From NCBI RefSeq assembly GCF_008974285.1, contig NZ_BKZV01000006.1, positions 62,001 to 126,000 of the forward strand: a DNA stretch of 64,000 nt, written 5' to 3'. A program made the position numbers and the translations under genes. This DNA is from Thermogemmatispora aurantia (GTDB lineage: Bacteria; Chloroflexota; Ktedonobacteria; Ktedonobacterales; Ktedonobacteraceae). Every line of letters begins with the position of its first letter. The first letter of the stretch is position 1. Under the pieces are notes generated by a model. That model made no database searches. It saw only the letters and a list, made by a program, of their open reading frames with translations, and was not told where the DNA came from. Shown here piece after piece: positions 44,939 through 53,719 of this stretch.

Positions 44939-45146
44939 CGAAAGTACTATCTCCTTCACGAAGAATCTTGAAGAAGACAGCCTGGCCATCGCTACCCGCT
45001 CTTTCAGCTTGCCAGGCTGAACGGGAGGAGCCAGGGAAGGAAGCAAAAGGGTGCGGTCCCGGAGGAGATGGTCCTTACCCAGACCCGGGTGGTTGCATTA
45101 CTGAATTGGGCACTAGCATCGCTGTGAAGCGGGGAGGACCCTCTGC

Positions 45147-46094
45147 TCAACCTTGATACGGTTTCTGGCCATAAGCGGCGACGACGTGGTAGCGCGTCTG
45201 CAGCGTATTCCACTCCTGGCCTGCCTGTTCGATGAGGGCGAGGACTTCTTGCTGCTCCATCTGGAAGCGAGCTGCGATGAGAGAGCTGATTGCCTTACCG
45301 GCCTCGCGCAGATCCAGTGAGAGTAAAGAACCGACGCGCCCGCCCCAATCACCAAGTGGAATATCGATATCCTGGCGGTTGACCTGGATCAGCCCGGCCT
45401 GATGCAGGAAAGAGTCCAGGGAGCGGAGGACCCCACCCTCGTTGTCGAGGCCACGGAGGGCACCTAGCTGGCCCATGAGGTAGAGAAATTGCTGGGTAGC
45501 TGGTCCGGCTGGATTGAAATGACTGACATGGGTGCCCGCCTCGACCAACTCGACCCAGCCGCCGGGGACGGTGACGCGCACGAGTTCTCGCACAACATTC
45601 GGCCAGGCCGCGAGAGGAATAGCCAGCACGAGCAGGCGTTGATGGACGAAATCGAAGGTCTCATCTTCAAAAGGGAGGCCCTTGAGGGCGTCGCCCTGGA
45701 CAAAGCGATAGTTAGCTGGTGGAGTGGTGGCTTTGGCTCTAGCTGGCTCCAGATCGAGGCCAATGACCTCGGCCTGGGGGAACTGCTGGGCGAGTTCAAT
45801 GGCCCACTGGCCGGTGCCGCAGCCAACGTCGAGAATGCGGCGGGGTTGGATGATGGGTGCTAAATAGTTGCCGCGCAGCGCGGAGCGCAGAACGTAATGT
45901 TGGAAATCGAGGCGATTGACCTCCCCCAGGTCTTTAGGGAGCAGATAAGGTTGCTCGTCAAGATAGCGGCGCGAGGCCAATGAACCTGTCTGGGGCGCCT
46001 CGCTAGCTGTGGGACGAGGCGTAGGCTGAACCGAATCAGCAGGAGTGACGGAAGCGTTTGTCACGCGGCGCTGGCGAAAGAACCACCAGGGCAT
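45147..46094 (-). CDS. Class I SAM methyltransferase, array copy 1 (most downstream)
   Basis: 315 residues. Motif I ILDVGCGTGQW (87-97), acidic residue Asp114 in GLDLEP for the SAM ribose, motif II FDFVHQRLLVLAI, motif III VTVPGGWVELVE. The N-terminal linker (10-42) differs from all other copies (RQRRVTNASV, TPRPTASEAP). With copy 2 it forms the class carrying ALKGLPFEDETFDFV. The C-terminal part (HFNPAGPATQQFLYLMGQL to YGQKPYQG) is its own. It should transfer methyl from SAM to an unknown small molecule. Last gene of the array and separated from copy 2 by the decayed copy. Confidence 0.85.
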   Translation of the reverse strand: MPWWFFRQRRVTNASVTPADSVQPTPRPTASEAPQTGSLASRRYLDEQPYLLPKDLGEVNRLDFQHYVLRSALRGNYLAPIIQPRRILDVGCGTGQWAIELAQQFPQAEVIGLDLEPARAKATTPPANYRFVQGDALKGLPFEDETFDFVHQRLLVLAIPLAAWPNVVRELVRVTVPGGWVELVEAGTHVSHFNPAGPATQQFLYLMGQLGALRGLDNEGGVLRSLDSFLHQAGLIQVNRQDIDIPLGDWGGRVGSLLSLDLREAGKAISSLIAARFQMEQQEVLALIEQAGQEWNTLQTRYHVVAAYGQKPYQG

Positions 46095-46165
46095 GAGACA
46101 TTCCTCCTTGCGGGCAAGTTAATCCTCATACGAGCTAAATAGTACAGCATTAGGCAACGCCTTGT

Positions 46166-46420
46166 TCATCGCGTGAATGGGCTTGGCCCATAGGTCACAG
46201 CGAAGTAACAGCGTGTTCGAAGCTGGTTTCAGACCTGACAGGCATGGTCAATGATGGCTAGCACTTCCTGCTCAGATCTGCTGAAACGGGCTGCTCGGCC
46301 ACACTGATGATCTCTCGGACTTCTCCCAGGGCGAAGGCGGTCAAGAAGCGGTAATGTCCCCTGACTCGCTCCCGGGAAGGGCAAGAAGCTGCTAGTGAGT
46401 GACGGCAAGACCTCTTTCCG
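46166..46420 (-). pseudogene. Decayed tenth methyltransferase copy
   Basis: On the minus strand the frame ending at 46166 reads AARFSRSEQEVLAIIDHACQV, a TGA stop in place of the usual Trp, then NQLRTRCYFAVTYGPSPFTR and TGA. It matches the C-terminus of copy 4 (ARFSRSEQEILQLIEQAS ... FAVAYGQKPFTR). Upstream, another frame gives ALGEVREIIS, equal to the preceding LREVWKAIS segment, so there is a frameshift. Further upstream, GCAAGACCTCTTT (46405-46417) matches the ribosome-site region of intact copies with one change. The middle of the gene, including the SAM site, is missing. Confidence 0.75.
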
Positions 46421-46576
46421 CTGAAGTGAAGGCGCGCTAAGGGAGGCGTGAGACCTTGCAGTCGCTATTCGATCGAGAGCCTAAGCCTCATACTGGGCCT
46501 TCTGCGAGGAATCTGGCCCAACCACCAGGGAGGGACGGGGCCAGCCAGCTCCTGCGGCAATCTCATGAGCGTGAGT

Positions 46577-47527
46577 CTAGGTAGTGGTTGGTGGCTTGTT
46601 CCCATAAGCGACGGCAAGCCGGTAGCAAGTATGGAATTCATCGAACTCTCCTACTGCTGCTTCAATCAGATCAAGGACTTCCTGCTCTGAGATCTGGAAG
46701 CGAGCGGCTATAGCGCCGCTGAGTCCCTTTGAACTCTCGCGGAAGTCGAGCGCTAGCAAGGAACCAAGACGTCCTCCCCACTGGCCCAGTGGTACCTCGA
46801 AGGATTGAGACTGCACGCTGACCAGTCCGGCATCGCGCAGATAGCGGTCGAGAGAACGCATGATCACTCCCTCAGTGTCAAGACCGCGCAGAGCTGCCAG
46901 CTGCCCTGCCAGGTGTAGATATCGCTGTGTGGCAGGACCAGCGGGGGTAAAGTCAGCGGTTCCTGTGCCAAACTCGACGAGTTCGACCCAGCCGCCAGGA
47001 GCGGTGAGGCGAGCCAGCTCCTGGACGAGACCCGGCCAGGCCCTCAATGGGATAGCCAGCCAGAGAAAACGCTGGTGAACGAAGTCGAAGGTCTCATCTT
47101 CAAAAGGGAGGCCCTTGAGGGCGTCGCCCTGGACAAAGCGATAGTTAGCTGGTGGAGTGATGGCTTTGGCACTGGTCGGCTCCAGATCAAGGCCAACGAC
47201 CTCGGCCTGGGGGAACTGCTGGGCGAGTTCGAAGGCCCACTGGCCGGTGCCGCAGCCGACGTCGAGGATGCGGCGCGGCTGCTGGATGGGGGCCAGGTAG
47301 TTGCCGCGCAGGATGGCGCGCAAGACGTAGTGCTGGAAGTCGAGGCGGTTGGCCTCGCCCAGGTCCTTGGGGAGCAGATAGGGCGGCTCGTCCAGATAGC
47401 GATGGGCAGCCGAAAAGGACAGCGGGGCAGCCTCATCGGAAGCCGGACGGGCTACAGACGGTTCGGCAGCGCTAGCATTGACGGAAACGTTGGTCGCACG
47501 GCGGCGGCGGAAGAACCACCAGGGCAT
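46577..47527 (-). CDS. Class I SAM methyltransferase, array copy 2
   Basis: 316 residues, starting MPWWFFRRRRATNVSV after a strong AAGGAGG. SAM motifs as in copy 1 (ILDVGCGTGQW, GLDLEP, FDFVHQRFLWLAI, LTAPGGWVELVE). Same class as copy 1 by ALKGLPFEDETFDFV. C-terminal part unique: FTPAGPATQRYLHLAGQL, then RESSKGLSGAIAARFQISEQEV and YGNKPPTTT, where the usual YGQKP is YGNKP. The frame stays open upstream through the spacer, but this extension is the spacer and the neighbour's end read in frame. Its 5' flank of 169 bases is identical to that of copy 4. Confidence 0.86.
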   Translation of the reverse strand: MPWWFFRRRRATNVSVNASAAEPSVARPASDEAAPLSFSAAHRYLDEPPYLLPKDLGEANRLDFQHYVLRAILRGNYLAPIQQPRRILDVGCGTGQWAFELAQQFPQAEVVGLDLEPTSAKAITPPANYRFVQGDALKGLPFEDETFDFVHQRFLWLAIPLRAWPGLVQELARLTAPGGWVELVEFGTGTADFTPAGPATQRYLHLAGQLAALRGLDTEGVIMRSLDRYLRDAGLVSVQSQSFEVPLGQWGGRLGSLLALDFRESSKGLSGAIAARFQISEQEVLDLIEAAVGEFDEFHTCYRLAVAYGNKPPTTT

Positions 47528-47671
47528 GAGCAAGACCTCCTTGTGAGCGAAAGTATGGGAGCTATTGCTCTGGCAGAGCAGGGAGTGCGGATCTGCAAAT
47601 GGGAGCAGGGAACCGCACTTCGGCTCAGGCATCAGGTCAGGGCCGAACAGGCTTCTGGCCATAGGCCACAG
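47503..47671. repeat. 169-base exact repeat, first copy
   Basis: Identical to 49565-49733. It spans the first codons of copy 2, the whole 109-base spacer and the last codons of copy 3. Exact identity in non-coding DNA implies a recent duplication or conversion. Confidence 0.85.
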
Positions 47672-48578
47672 TGAAGGTGCCGCAGGAGTGGAGTTCGTTC
47701 CATTCCTGGCCGGCTCTGTCGATGAGCTGGAGAATGTCCTGCTCAGGGAGATGGAAACGTGCCGCCAGCGGCGCGCTGATCGCCTTCCAGCCCTCGCGAA
47801 TGTCAAGAGCGGACAAGGCACCGATGTGTCCGGCCCAGTCGCCGATAGGGACCTGGATGGAATGACGCTGGATATTGATGAGGCCAGCCTGAACCAAATA
47901 TTGGTCTAAGGAGCGCATGACCATCCCTTCGCTGTCGATCCCGCGCAGGGCGGAGAGCTGTCCCAGCAGCGATACGAACTGCTCATTAGCTGGGCCCGCT
48001 GGGCTGATAAGGTCGCTGATATGAATGCTCACTTCCACCAGTTCGACCCAGCCACCTGGGGCGGTGATACGGGCGAGTTCCCGGACGGCGCTGGGCCAGG
48101 CTGCCAGAGGAATAGCCAGCACGAGCAGGCGCTGATGGACGAAGTCGAAGGAGTCGTTGTCGAAGGGGAGGCCGTGGAGGATATCCCCCTGGACGAAGCG
48201 ATAGTTGGGCGGAGGGGAAGCAGGGGCTTTGACCAGTTCGAGGTCGAGGCCGACGACCTCGGCCTGGGGGAACTGCTGGGCGAGTTCGAAGGCCCACTGG
48301 CCGGTGCCGCAGCCGACGTCGAGGATGCGGCGCGGCTGCTGGATGGGGGCCAGGTAGTTGCCGCGCAGGATGGCGCGCAAGACGTAGTGCTGGAAGTCGA
48401 GGCGGTTGACCTCGCCCAGGTCCTTGGGGAGCAGATAGGGCTGATCGTGCAGGTAGCGACGCGGTCCCTGCAGGCGAGGCAGGGCGATCTCTCCAGGCTG
48501 CCAGCCGGAAGAGGGCTGGGCAGAGGTGCTAGCAGGGGTGGTATTCCGAGAGTGGCGGCGGAAGAACCACCAGGGCAT
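47637..48578 (-). CDS. Class I SAM methyltransferase, array copy 3
   Basis: 313 residues. The N-terminus MPWWFFRRHSRNTTPASTSA and the segment from PSSGWQPGEIALPRLQG to the SAM site match copies 4-9. The middle AAWPSAVRELARITAPGGWV is shared with copy 5 only. The C-terminal part (ISPAGPANEQFVSLLGQL, NELHSCGTFTVAYGQKPVRP) is closest to copy 9, six genes away. So different parts of this gene have different nearest relatives. AAGGAGG precedes the ATG. Confidence 0.87.
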   Translation of the reverse strand: MPWWFFRRHSRNTTPASTSAQPSSGWQPGEIALPRLQGPRRYLHDQPYLLPKDLGEVNRLDFQHYVLRAILRGNYLAPIQQPRRILDVGCGTGQWAFELAQQFPQAEVVGLDLELVKAPASPPPNYRFVQGDILHGLPFDNDSFDFVHQRLLVLAIPLAAWPSAVRELARITAPGGWVELVEVSIHISDLISPAGPANEQFVSLLGQLSALRGIDSEGMVMRSLDQYLVQAGLINIQRHSIQVPIGDWAGHIGALSALDIREGWKAISAPLAARFHLPEQDILQLIDRAGQEWNELHSCGTFTVAYGQKPVRP

Positions 48579-48650
48579 GAGCAAGACCTCCTTGCTGTCA
48601 GTGGGCCTTAGATGGGCCAACGATAAGGCGAGACGCTTGATTGGATCTGA

Positions 48651-49589
48651 TCATCGAGTAAAAGGCTTCTGGCCGTAGGCTACCGCAAAGTGTAGCTGTG
48701 TCTGGAACTCGTTCCATTCCTGGCTGGCCTGCTCGATCAGCTGCAGGATCTCCTGCTCGGATCTGCTGAAACGAGCAGCGGTGGGAGCGCTAATTGCCTT
48801 CCATGCTTCATGTAGATTCATGGCCATCAAGGAGCCGAGACGTCCGCCCCACTTGCCGAGAGGAACGTCGAACGGATGGTAGTGGACGTTAGCGAGGCCG
48901 GCCTTTTCCAGGTAGTGAGCCAGGGAGCGTAGTACAATACCCTCCGCATCTAACCCACGCAGAGCTGCCAGTGCTCCTCCAAGCCTGCAAAATTCCTGTG
49001 TAGCGGGGCCAGAAGGCGTGAGATCCTGCGGTGCCGGGCTCGATTCAACGAGTTCGATCCAGCCGCCGGGAGCGGTGACCCGAGCCAGCTCCTGAACAGC
49101 CGCCGGCCAGGCTGCTTGGGGAATCGCCAGGAAAAGCAGGCGTTGATGGACGAAGTCGAAGGAGTCGTTGTCGAAGGGGAGGCCGTGGAGGATATCCCCC
49201 TGGACGAAGCGATAGTTGGGCGGAGGGGAAGCAGAGGCTTTGACCAGTTCGAGGTCGAGGCCGATGACCTCGGCCTGGGGGAACTGCTGGGCGAGTTCGA
49301 AGGCCCACTGGCCGGTGCCGCAGCCGACGTCGAGGATGCGGCGCGGCTGCTGGATGGGGGCCAGATAATTGCCGTGCAGGATGGCGCGCAAGACGTAATG
49401 CTGGAAGTCGAGGCGGTTGACCTCGCCCAGGTCCTTGGGGAGCAGATAGGGCTGTTCCTGCAGGTAGCGACGCGGTCCCTGCAGGCGAGGGAGAGCGATC
49501 TCTCCAGGCTGCCAGCCGGAAGAGGGCTGGGCAGAGGTCGCTGTGCGAGCGGTGTTGCGAGAGTGGCGGCGGAAGAACCACCAGGGCAT
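48651..49589 (-). CDS. Class I SAM methyltransferase, array copy 4
   Basis: 312 residues with complete SAM motifs. N-terminus MPWWFFRRHSRNTARTATSA. The middle part AAWPAAVQELARVTAPGGWI is shared with copies 6, 8 and 9. C-terminal part: LTPSGPATQEFCRLGGALAAL, HYHPFDVPLGKWGGRLG, then ARFSRSEQEILQLIEQAS and YGQKPFTR, the closest match to the decayed copy. Start after AAGGAGG; upstream in-frame sequence is spacer. Confidence 0.87.
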   Translation of the reverse strand: MPWWFFRRHSRNTARTATSAQPSSGWQPGEIALPRLQGPRRYLQEQPYLLPKDLGEVNRLDFQHYVLRAILHGNYLAPIQQPRRILDVGCGTGQWAFELAQQFPQAEVIGLDLELVKASASPPPNYRFVQGDILHGLPFDNDSFDFVHQRLLFLAIPQAAWPAAVQELARVTAPGGWIELVESSPAPQDLTPSGPATQEFCRLGGALAALRGLDAEGIVLRSLAHYLEKAGLANVHYHPFDVPLGKWGGRLGSLMAMNLHEAWKAISAPTAARFSRSEQEILQLIEQASQEWNEFQTQLHFAVAYGQKPFTR

Positions 49590-49733
49590 GAGCAAGACCT
49601 CCTTGTGAGCGAAAGTATGGGAGCTATTGCTCTGGCAGAGCAGGGAGTGCGGATCTGCAAATGGGAGCAGGGAACCGCACTTCGGCTCAGGCATCAGGTC
49701 AGGGCCGAACAGGCTTCTGGCCATAGGCCACAG
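49565..49733. repeat. 169-base exact repeat, second copy
   Basis: Identical to 47503-47671, here spanning the start of copy 4, the spacer and the end of copy 5. The distance between the two copies is 2,062 bases, the length of two genes with spacers. Confidence 0.85.
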
Positions 49734-50637
49734 CGAAACGAAAGCGAGTTTTGTACTGATTCCACTCCTTCTCAGCCTGCTGAATAAGCTCAAAAACCTC
49801 CTGCTCTGGAGTCCCAAAGCGAGCGGCAATAGGCGCGCTCATAGCCTTGCCAATTTCACGCAGGTCAAGGGCCAATAGAGAACCGATACGCCCTCCCCAT
49901 GTGCCCAAGGGAGCCTCAATCAGCTGATAGCGGATATTGCCAAGGCCAGCTTGCTCTAGATAGTCGCCCAGGGAGCGCATAACGATTCCATCGCTGTCGA
50001 GGCCGCGTAGAGAGACGAGCTGTCCTCCAAGGCGCCACAGTTCCTGTGTAGCAGGTCCAGAGGGCATGAAATCTTGCATGCCAGTACTCGACTCGACGAG
50101 TTCGACCCAGCCACCTGGGGCGGTGATACGGGCGAGTTCCCGGACGGCGCTGGGCCAGGCTGCCAGAGGAATAGCCAGCACGAGCAGGCGTTGATGGACG
50201 AAGTCGAAGGAGTCGTTGTCGAAGGGGAGGCCGTGGAGGATATCTCCCTGGACGAAGCGATAGTTGGGCGGGGGGGAAGCAGAGGCTTTGACCAGTTCGA
50301 GGTCGAGGCCGATGACCTCGGCCTGGGGGAACTGCTGGGCGAGTTCGAAGGCCCACTGGCCGGTGCCGCAGCCGACGTCGAGGATGCGGCGCGGCTGCTG
50401 GATGGGAGCCAGATAATTGCCGTGCAGGATGGCGCGCAAGATGTAATGCTGGAAGTCGAGGCGGTTGGCCTCGCCCAGGTCCTTGGGAAGCGCGTAGGGC
50501 TGTTCCTGCAGATAGCGGCGGGACCCCTGCAGGCGAGGGAGAGCGACCTCGCCCAAGTGCCAGCCGGAAGAGGGCTGGGCCGAGGTCGCTGTGCGAGCGG
50601 TGTTGCGAGAGTGGCGGCGGAAGAACCACCAGGGCAT
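49699..50637 (-). CDS. Class I SAM methyltransferase, array copy 5
   Basis: 312 residues. Linker variant PSSGWHLGEVALPRLQGSRRYL, shared with copy 8, and YALPKDLGEANRLDFQHYIL. Middle part LAAWPSAVRELARITAPGGWV as in copy 3. C-terminal part unique: MPSGPATQELWRLGGQLVSL, YQLIEAPLGTWGGRIG, ARFGTPEQEVFELIQQAEKEW. Ends YGQKPVRP within the exact repeat shared with copy 3. GAAGGAG lies before the ATG. Confidence 0.87.
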   Translation of the reverse strand: MPWWFFRRHSRNTARTATSAQPSSGWHLGEVALPRLQGSRRYLQEQPYALPKDLGEANRLDFQHYILRAILHGNYLAPIQQPRRILDVGCGTGQWAFELAQQFPQAEVIGLDLELVKASASPPPNYRFVQGDILHGLPFDNDSFDFVHQRLLVLAIPLAAWPSAVRELARITAPGGWVELVESSTGMQDFMPSGPATQELWRLGGQLVSLRGLDSDGIVMRSLGDYLEQAGLGNIRYQLIEAPLGTWGGRIGSLLALDLREIGKAMSAPIAARFGTPEQEVFELIQQAEKEWNQYKTRFRFAVAYGQKPVRP

Positions 50638-50684
50638 GGAACATGGCTCCTTCTAGTCTTGTCGAATGGCTCTATTTAGACTGG

Positions 50685-51617
50685 TTAGTACGCCTTCTGA
50701 CCATAAGCAATAATGTAGCTGTATTTCGTGTGATACCTATTGAATTCTTGCAGCATTTCTTCAATGTCTGTGGCAACCTCCTGCTCTGTTCTAGCGAATC
50801 GATGAGCTATTGGAGCGCTGAGTGCTTTCGCCCCTTCCCGGAAGTTCAGTGCCATTAAAGAGCCGAGACGTCCACCCCATTCACCAACCGGAACTTCGAT
50901 CTGACGGCGCTCAATGTTGACGAGACCAGTTTCTGAGAGATAGTAGTTCAGTGAACGGGCTACCACTCCTTCGCTATCGATGCCTCGCAGAGCGGCTAAT
51001 TGCCCTCCCAAAGCGAAGAGTCGCTGAGTAACAGGACCCGAGGGAGTGAGATCTTTTGGCGCAATACTGGCTTCGACGAGTTCGACCCAGCCGCCGGGAG
51101 CGGTGACCCGAGCCAGCTCCTGAACAGCCGCCGGCCAGGCTGCTTGGGGAATCGCCAGGAAAAGCAGGCGTTGATGGACGAAGTCGAAGGAGTCGTTGTC
51201 GAAGGGGAGGCCGTGGAGGATATCTCCCTGGACGAAGCGATAGTTGGGCGGGGGGGAAGCAGAGGCTTTGACCAGTTCGAGGTCGAGGCCGACGACCTCG
51301 GCCTGGGGGAACTGCTGGGCGAGTTCGAAGGCCCACTGGCCGGTGCCGCAGCCGACGTCGAGGATGCGGCGCGGCTGCTGGATGGGGGCCAGATAATTGC
51401 CGTGCAGGATGGCGCGCAAGATGTAATGCTGGAAGTCGAGGCGGTTGACCTCGCCCAGATCCTTGGGGAGCAGATAGGGCTGTTCCTGCAGGTAGCGACG
51501 CGGTCCCTGCAGGCGAGGGAGAGCGATCTCTCCCGGCTGCCAGCCGGGAGAGGGCAGGGCCGAGGTCGCTGTGCGAGCGGTGTTGCGAGAGTGGCGGCGG
51601 AAGAACCACCAGGGCAT
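50685..51617 (-). CDS. Class I SAM methyltransferase, array copy 6
   Basis: 310 residues. The first half is nearly the same as copy 4, but the linker reads LPSPGWQPG. The C-terminal third is the most divergent of the array: SIAPKDLTPSGPVTQRLFALG, RRQIEVPVGEWGGRLG, then REGAKALSAPIAHRFARTEQEV and YSYIIAYGQKAY. Its DNA is also AT-richer there (50690-50800). A second ATG two codons upstream (51623) is closer to GGAGG; either start may be used. Spacer to copy 5 is only 47 bases. Confidence 0.86.
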   Translation of the reverse strand: MPWWFFRRHSRNTARTATSALPSPGWQPGEIALPRLQGPRRYLQEQPYLLPKDLGEVNRLDFQHYILRAILHGNYLAPIQQPRRILDVGCGTGQWAFELAQQFPQAEVVGLDLELVKASASPPPNYRFVQGDILHGLPFDNDSFDFVHQRLLFLAIPQAAWPAAVQELARVTAPGGWVELVEASIAPKDLTPSGPVTQRLFALGGQLAALRGIDSEGVVARSLNYYLSETGLVNIERRQIEVPVGEWGGRLGSLMALNFREGAKALSAPIAHRFARTEQEVATDIEEMLQEFNRYHTKYSYIIAYGQKAY

Positions 51618-51682
51618 GAGCATGATCCTCCTTGCTAGTCGATTGGGCAGTCGAGAAGCAGAAAGCCTGAGCGCAGGCGGTC

Positions 51683-52615
51683 TCAATGCGTCAAGGGTTT
51701 CTGGCCATAGGCGATGGCAAAAGGCCATTTTGTTCGGAACTCATTCCACTCCTGGCTGGCCCGTTCGATCAGCCGCAATACATCTTGTTCAGAGCGCCCG
51801 AAGCGGGCCGCGATAGGGGCACTGATGGCCTTGCAGGCTTCGCGTAGGTCCAGAGCCATCAGGGAGCCGATGCGTCCCCCCCATTCGCCCAGGGGAACGG
51901 AGAAGGGCTGATAGTGGATGTTGACAAGGCCGGCTTCCTCCAGGTAGCGGGCTAGGGAGTGCGGTACATCATCGGTATCTATTCCTCGTAGGGCAGCGAG
52001 TTGAGCGGCAAGTCGCCAGAATTCTTGGGTGGCTGGGCCGCAGGGGAGCCAGTCCTGTAGAGCGGTGCCAGTCTCGACGAGTTCGACCCAGCCGCCGGGG
52101 GAGGTGACACGGGCGAGTTCCTGGACGACGCCCGGCCATGCAGCCAGCGGAATGGCCAGGAAGAGCAGGCGTTGATGGACGAAGTCGAAGGAGTTGTTGT
52201 CGAAGGGGAGGCCTTGCAGAATGTCTCCCTGGATGAAACGGTAGTTAGAGGGAGGAGTAGTGGCCTTGACCAGTTCGAGGTCGAGGCCGATGACCTCGGC
52301 CTGGGGGAACTGCTGGGCGAGTTCGAAGGCCCACTGGCCGGTGCCGCAGCCGACATCGAGGATGCGGCGCGGCTGCCCAATGGGAGCCAGATAATTGCCG
52401 CGCAGGGCGGCGCGGAGGGCGTAGTGCTGGAAATCGAGGCGGTTGGCCTCGCCCAGGTCCTTGGGGAGCAGATAGGGCTGTTCCTGCAGGTAGCGGCGGG
52501 ACCCCTGCAGGCGAGGGAGAGCGACCTCACCGGGCTGCCAGCCGGAAGAGGGCTGGGCAGAGGTGCTAGCAGGGGTGGTATTCCGAGAGTGGCGGCGGAA
52601 GAACCACCAGGGCAT
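51683..52615 (-). CDS. Class I SAM methyltransferase, array copy 7
   Basis: 310 residues. Variant around the SAM site: LVKATTPPSNYRFIQGDILQ and FDNNSFDFV. Middle part LAAWPGVVQELARVTSPGGWV. The C-terminal part (LARYLEEAGLVNIHYQPF, ARFGRSEQDVLRLIERASQ, YGQKPLTH) is very close to that of copy 8, its upstream neighbour, so this pair may be a recent duplication in the 3' half. Complete motif set, so probably active. Confidence 0.87.
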   Translation of the reverse strand: MPWWFFRRHSRNTTPASTSAQPSSGWQPGEVALPRLQGSRRYLQEQPYLLPKDLGEANRLDFQHYALRAALRGNYLAPIGQPRRILDVGCGTGQWAFELAQQFPQAEVIGLDLELVKATTPPSNYRFIQGDILQGLPFDNNSFDFVHQRLLFLAIPLAAWPGVVQELARVTSPGGWVELVETGTALQDWLPCGPATQEFWRLAAQLAALRGIDTDDVPHSLARYLEEAGLVNIHYQPFSVPLGEWGGRIGSLMALDLREACKAISAPIAARFGRSEQDVLRLIERASQEWNEFRTKWPFAIAYGQKPLTH

Positions 52616-52694
52616 GAGCATGATCCTCCTCGTAACAAAGATGGTCCTTATCGCGGAAGACTGAAGAAAGAAAGCTCTGGCCAGGTTCTTAAGG

Positions 52695-53636
52695 CTAGAT
52701 CGGCTTCTGGCCATAGGCGACGGCGAAATGACAGGAAGTATGGAACGAGTTCCATTCGCGATGGGCTTGCTCGATGAGGGCAAGCACTTCCTGCTCAGAC
52801 CTGCCGAAGCGGGCGGCAATGGGGGCGCTGATGGCCTTCCAGACTTCACGTAGGTCCAGGGCCATCAAGGAGCCGATGCGTCCCCCCCATTCGCCCAGAG
52901 GGACGTCAAGGGCCTGGTAGTGAATATTGACAAGGCCGGCTTCCTCCAGGTAGCGGGCTAACGAGCGCATAACGGTGCCATCGGTATCGATACCCCGCAA
53001 AGCAGCGAGCTGGGACCCGAGCTGATAGAATTCTTGGGTAGCGGGTCCAGAGGGCAGGTAGTCCTGCAGAGCGGTGCCGACTTCCAGGAGTTCGATCCAG
53101 CCGCCGGGAGCGGTGACCCGAGCCAGCTCCTGAACAGCCGCCGGCCAGGCTGCTTGGGGAATAGCCAGCACGAGCAGGCGTTGATGGACGAAGTCGAAAG
53201 AGTTGTCGTCGAAGGGGAGGCCGTGGAGGATATCTCCCTGGACGAAGCGATAGTTGGGCGGGGGGGAAGCAGAGGCTTTGACCAGTTCGAGGTCGAGGCC
53301 GATGACCTCGGCCTGGGGGAACTGCTGGGCGAGTTCGAAGGCCCACTGGCCGGTGCCGCAGCCGACGTCGAGAATGCGGCGCGGCTGCCCAATGGGAGCC
53401 AGATAATTGCTGTGCAGGGCGGCGCGCAAGACATAATGCTGGAAGTCGAGGCGGTTGACCTCGCCCAGGTCCTTGGGGAGCAGATAGGGCTGTTCCTGCA
53501 GGTAGCGGCGGGACCCCTGCAGGCGAGGGAGAGCGACCTCGCCCAAGTGCCAGCCGGAAGAGGGCTGGACGGGGTCGGCAGCGTGAGCTGCGGAGAGAGA
53601 ACCACGAGAGCGGCGTCGAAAGAACCACCAGGGCAT
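52695..53636 (-). CDS. Class I SAM methyltransferase, array copy 8
   Basis: 313 residues. Its N-terminal linker differs from the others (RRRSRGSLSAAHAADPVQ) before joining PSSGWHLGEVALPRLQG as in copy 5. Middle part QAAWPAAVQELARVTAPGGWI as in copies 4, 6 and 9. C-terminal part like copy 7 (LARYLEEAGLVNIHYQAL, ARFGRSEQEVLALIEQAH). Ends YGQKPI. AAAGGAGG precedes the ATG. Confidence 0.87.
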   Translation of the reverse strand: MPWWFFRRRSRGSLSAAHAADPVQPSSGWHLGEVALPRLQGSRRYLQEQPYLLPKDLGEVNRLDFQHYVLRAALHSNYLAPIGQPRRILDVGCGTGQWAFELAQQFPQAEVIGLDLELVKASASPPPNYRFVQGDILHGLPFDDNSFDFVHQRLLVLAIPQAAWPAAVQELARVTAPGGWIELLEVGTALQDYLPSGPATQEFYQLGSQLAALRGIDTDGTVMRSLARYLEEAGLVNIHYQALDVPLGEWGGRIGSLMALDLREVWKAISAPIAARFGRSEQEVLALIEQAHREWNSFHTSCHFAVAYGQKPI

Positions 53637-53719
53637 GAGCAAGACCTCCTTTCTCTGTTGTTGGTGAGAGGTAGAGGTAGCCGAGAAGCTGAGCGCTGCG
53701 GGCAGGCAGCGTCAGCGGG

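Larger units (their letters stand above)
43979..45146. other. Large intergenic region between peptide gene and methyltransferase array
   Basis: Mostly without supported genes. It holds a GAGC/GGGC tandem repeat (44200-44231), a CGAC repeat near 44395, a 10-base hairpin CCCATTGGCT/AGCCAATGGG (44537-44564) and a weak small frame listed next. A 103-codon plus frame at 44353-44661 is low-complexity and not convincing. Confidence 0.5.

Noticed and set aside
47528..47821. Upstream in-frame extension of methyltransferase copy 2 to 414 residues
   Set aside because: It crosses the spacer and the previous gene's end in another frame; AAGGAGG and the shared MPWWFFRR start fix the true start at 47527.
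48021..48611. Plus-strand frames of about 200 codons opposite each methyltransferase
   Set aside because: They recur only because the array repeats; they read GEFEGPLAGAAADVEDAA-type antisense sequence and lack starts with ribosome sites.
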